Origin: an uncultured Clostridiaceae bacterium
Lineage (GTDB): Bacteria; Bacillota; Clostridia; TANB77; CAG-508
Assembly: GCA_958402495.1 (NCBI GenBank)
Contig: CATXTS010000041.1
Location: forward strand, 1-14,073
Reading direction: 5' to 3'
DNA: 14,073 bases
In this document: positions 13,049-14,073 of the stretch, piece by piece
Layout of the letters: each line of letters opens with the position of its first letter
How positions within the stretch are numbered: the stretch's first letter is position 1
Program-made: the position numbers and the translations under genes
The notes under the pieces: model-generated
What the model was told of the DNA's origin: nothing
Seen by the model: only the letters and a program-made list of their open reading frames with translations
Databases searched by the model: none

Positions 13049-13780
13049 ATGAGGGTTAAGTTTATAGGAACTGGAACAATGGGGTCTACTACTAGAACTA
13101 ATACCAGTATATTAATAGATAATATATTATTAGACTGTGGGATGGGGACAGTTAAACAAATGGAAAGATTAGGAGAATCAACTAAAAATGTCAAATGTTT
13201 ATTAATTACTCATTTTCATGCAGACCATTTTTTTGATATACCTAATTTATTGATAGGTAAAAGAATAAGAAAAGAATGTAATGAAAAATTGTACATAATA
13301 GTACCTCAAAAGGGAAGAAGAAAAGTCATAGATATGATGAAATTTAGCTTTGGCGATGGAGATGACAAAGCTTATGAAAATATAGAGAAAAAATATAATA
13401 TAGAATTTATAGAAATGTGTTCTAATGAAACTTATAATATAGGAGAATATGAAATTACTTTAATAGAATTAAAACATGGTAATTGTACTCCAGTATGTGG
13501 ATATTTATTAAAAAAAGAAGATAAAATCATAGGATATACAGGAGATACAAGAATGCACCCTAATTTATTAAAAATGTGCGAGAAAGCGGATTATATGTTA
13601 GTGGATACAACTACATATGATTCTGTAGATAAAAATCAACATTTGTCATTTGAAGAAGTAAAGGAATTAGCAGAAAAATATACACATTGTAAGTTCTTTT
13701 CAGTACATAGAGGAGACTATATTATACCTGTAAATGGAAAAGTAGTAGTACCAAATGATGGAGATGAAATGATTATATAA
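13049..13780 (+). CDS. MBL-fold metallo-hydrolase (RNase Z-like branch)
   Basis: A 243-residue metallo-beta-lactamase-fold hydrolase. The start is ATG 13049, seven bases after GGAGG (13037-13041); the in-frame GTG at 13043 overlaps the ribosome site. Zinc ligands are in place: THFHADH (His55, His57, Asp59, His60), His143 in LKHGN, Asp166 in TGDTR and a late His220 in FFSVHRGD. The opening KFIGTGTMG with LLDCGMGTVKQME and the GYTGDTR motif resemble the RNase Z/ElaC-like group, but the chain is shorter than the usual 300 residues of RNase Z and lacks an obvious tRNA-gripping exosite arm. A role as a general phosphodiesterase or hydrolase is as likely as tRNA 3' processing. It is followed by a strong terminator. 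Confidence 0.86.
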   Translation: MRVKFIGTGTMGSTTRTNTSILIDNILLDCGMGTVKQMERLGESTKNVKCLLITHFHADHFFDIPNLLIGKRIRKECNEKLYIIVPQKGRRKVIDMMKFSFGDGDDKAYENIEKKYNIEFIEMCSNETYNIGEYEITLIELKHGNCTPVCGYLLKKEDKIIGYTGDTRMHPNLLKMCEKADYMLVDTTTYDSVDKNQHLSFEEVKELAEKYTHCKFFSVHRGDYIIPVNGKVVVPNDGDEMII

Positions 13781-13791
13781 GAACAAATAGA

Positions 13792-13839
13792 AAAAAGCTA
13801 ATTATGCTCAAAATAATAGTGGAGTATAGTTAGCTTTTT
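13792..13839 (+). terminator. Rho-independent terminator after the MBL-fold gene
   Basis: An 18-bp stem with two G-U pairs (13792-13809 with 13822-13839) and a 12-base loop. The stem ends in five T residues and begins with five A residues, so it could act in both directions. Confidence 0.8.
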
Positions 13840-13999
13840 GTGAATACAAGTTTATGAATAGTTACCGGATTAATAAAAAAGAATTTATATATTGTGTGTA
13901 TATTGCAAAATAAACGAAATATGGCTAAATAGATTTAAAAATATCAGGTAAACCGTACTTTCAATTTTTCTTATTTTAATACAATATTTGTTAGAATTG

Positions 14000-14008
14000 T
14001 GTTAAAAT
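14000..14008 (+). promoter_or_regulatory. Extended -10 promoter pointing out of the window
   Basis: TGtTAAAAT with a poor -35. It is almost identical in context to the murF promoter (TGTTAAAATA followed by AGAAAA within a few bases) and probably serves a gene that starts beyond 14073. Nothing else was recognised between 13840 and 14073. Confidence 0.5.
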
Positions 14009-14073
14009 ATAGAAAATAAAAATGCAAGTATAAATAGATAACAAGTAAATATCAAACAGAAATAAAAAAAGAA

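Noticed and set aside
1..14073. CRISPR array, tRNA, rRNA, riboswitch, phage or insertion-sequence genes
   Set aside because: Read for on both strands; no spaced repeats, cloverleaf, transposase or integrase frame, or known riboswitch core was recognised.

Overview
The window is AT-rich (roughly 30% GC by eye), with strong purine Shine-Dalgarno sites, TTG and GTG starts beside ATG, and short AU-rich hairpin terminators. The protein set fits a Gram-positive anaerobe of the Clostridia: a SufB/SufD-type protein, a LytTR/DUF3021 pair, a ROK kinase, a bleomycin-hydrolase-type PepC and a stand-alone MurF. Genus and species cannot be read from the sequence. No rRNA, tRNA, CRISPR array, phage or insertion sequence was seen. 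All genes are on the + strand except one small gene at 8208-8450.

Layout. (1) 1-1560: the 3' end of a SufB-like Fe-S assembly gene, then a calcineurin-like phosphoesterase, closed by a good terminator. (2) 1597-3370: a two-gene unit of a LytTR DNA-binding regulator and, one base later, a membrane protein that joins a DUF3021-like four-helix part to a fifth helix and an extracytoplasmic domain resembling LolA-type sheets; terminator at 3336-3370. (3) 3397-6590: a promoter followed by a tight four-gene run of ROK sugar kinase, DUF2007 protein with a C-terminal membrane anchor, 2H (2'-5' RNA ligase-like) phosphoesterase and an MFS exporter of the macrolide-efflux type; terminator at 6554-6590. 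(4) 6596-8128: a single murF-like gene with its own promoter and a bidirectional terminator shared with the convergent minus-strand gene. (5) 8163-8830: a small cysteine-rich two-helix membrane protein on the minus strand, preceded by a region with a 129-base inverted-repeat structure. (6) 8830-11163: a decaying stretch with a GNAT acetyltransferase broken by a one-base shift, about 320 bases with no convincing gene, and a pepC-type cysteine aminopeptidase broken just after its active-site cysteine and also carrying Asp for the catalytic Asn. (7) 11258-14073: a subtilisin-family protease with a prodomain but no signal peptide, an NTF2/SnoaL-like small protein, an MBL-fold hydrolase with a strong terminator, and a promoter pointing out of the window.

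Most genes here are ordinary accessory or housekeeping functions. The points most worth a second look are the regulator plus fused sensor pair (1610-3308), the inverted-repeat structure at 8491-8619 in front of the cysteine-rich small protein, the two adjacent pseudogenes, the signal-less subtilase, and a recurring extended -10 promoter form (TGnTAwAAT or close variants) in front of many transcription units.
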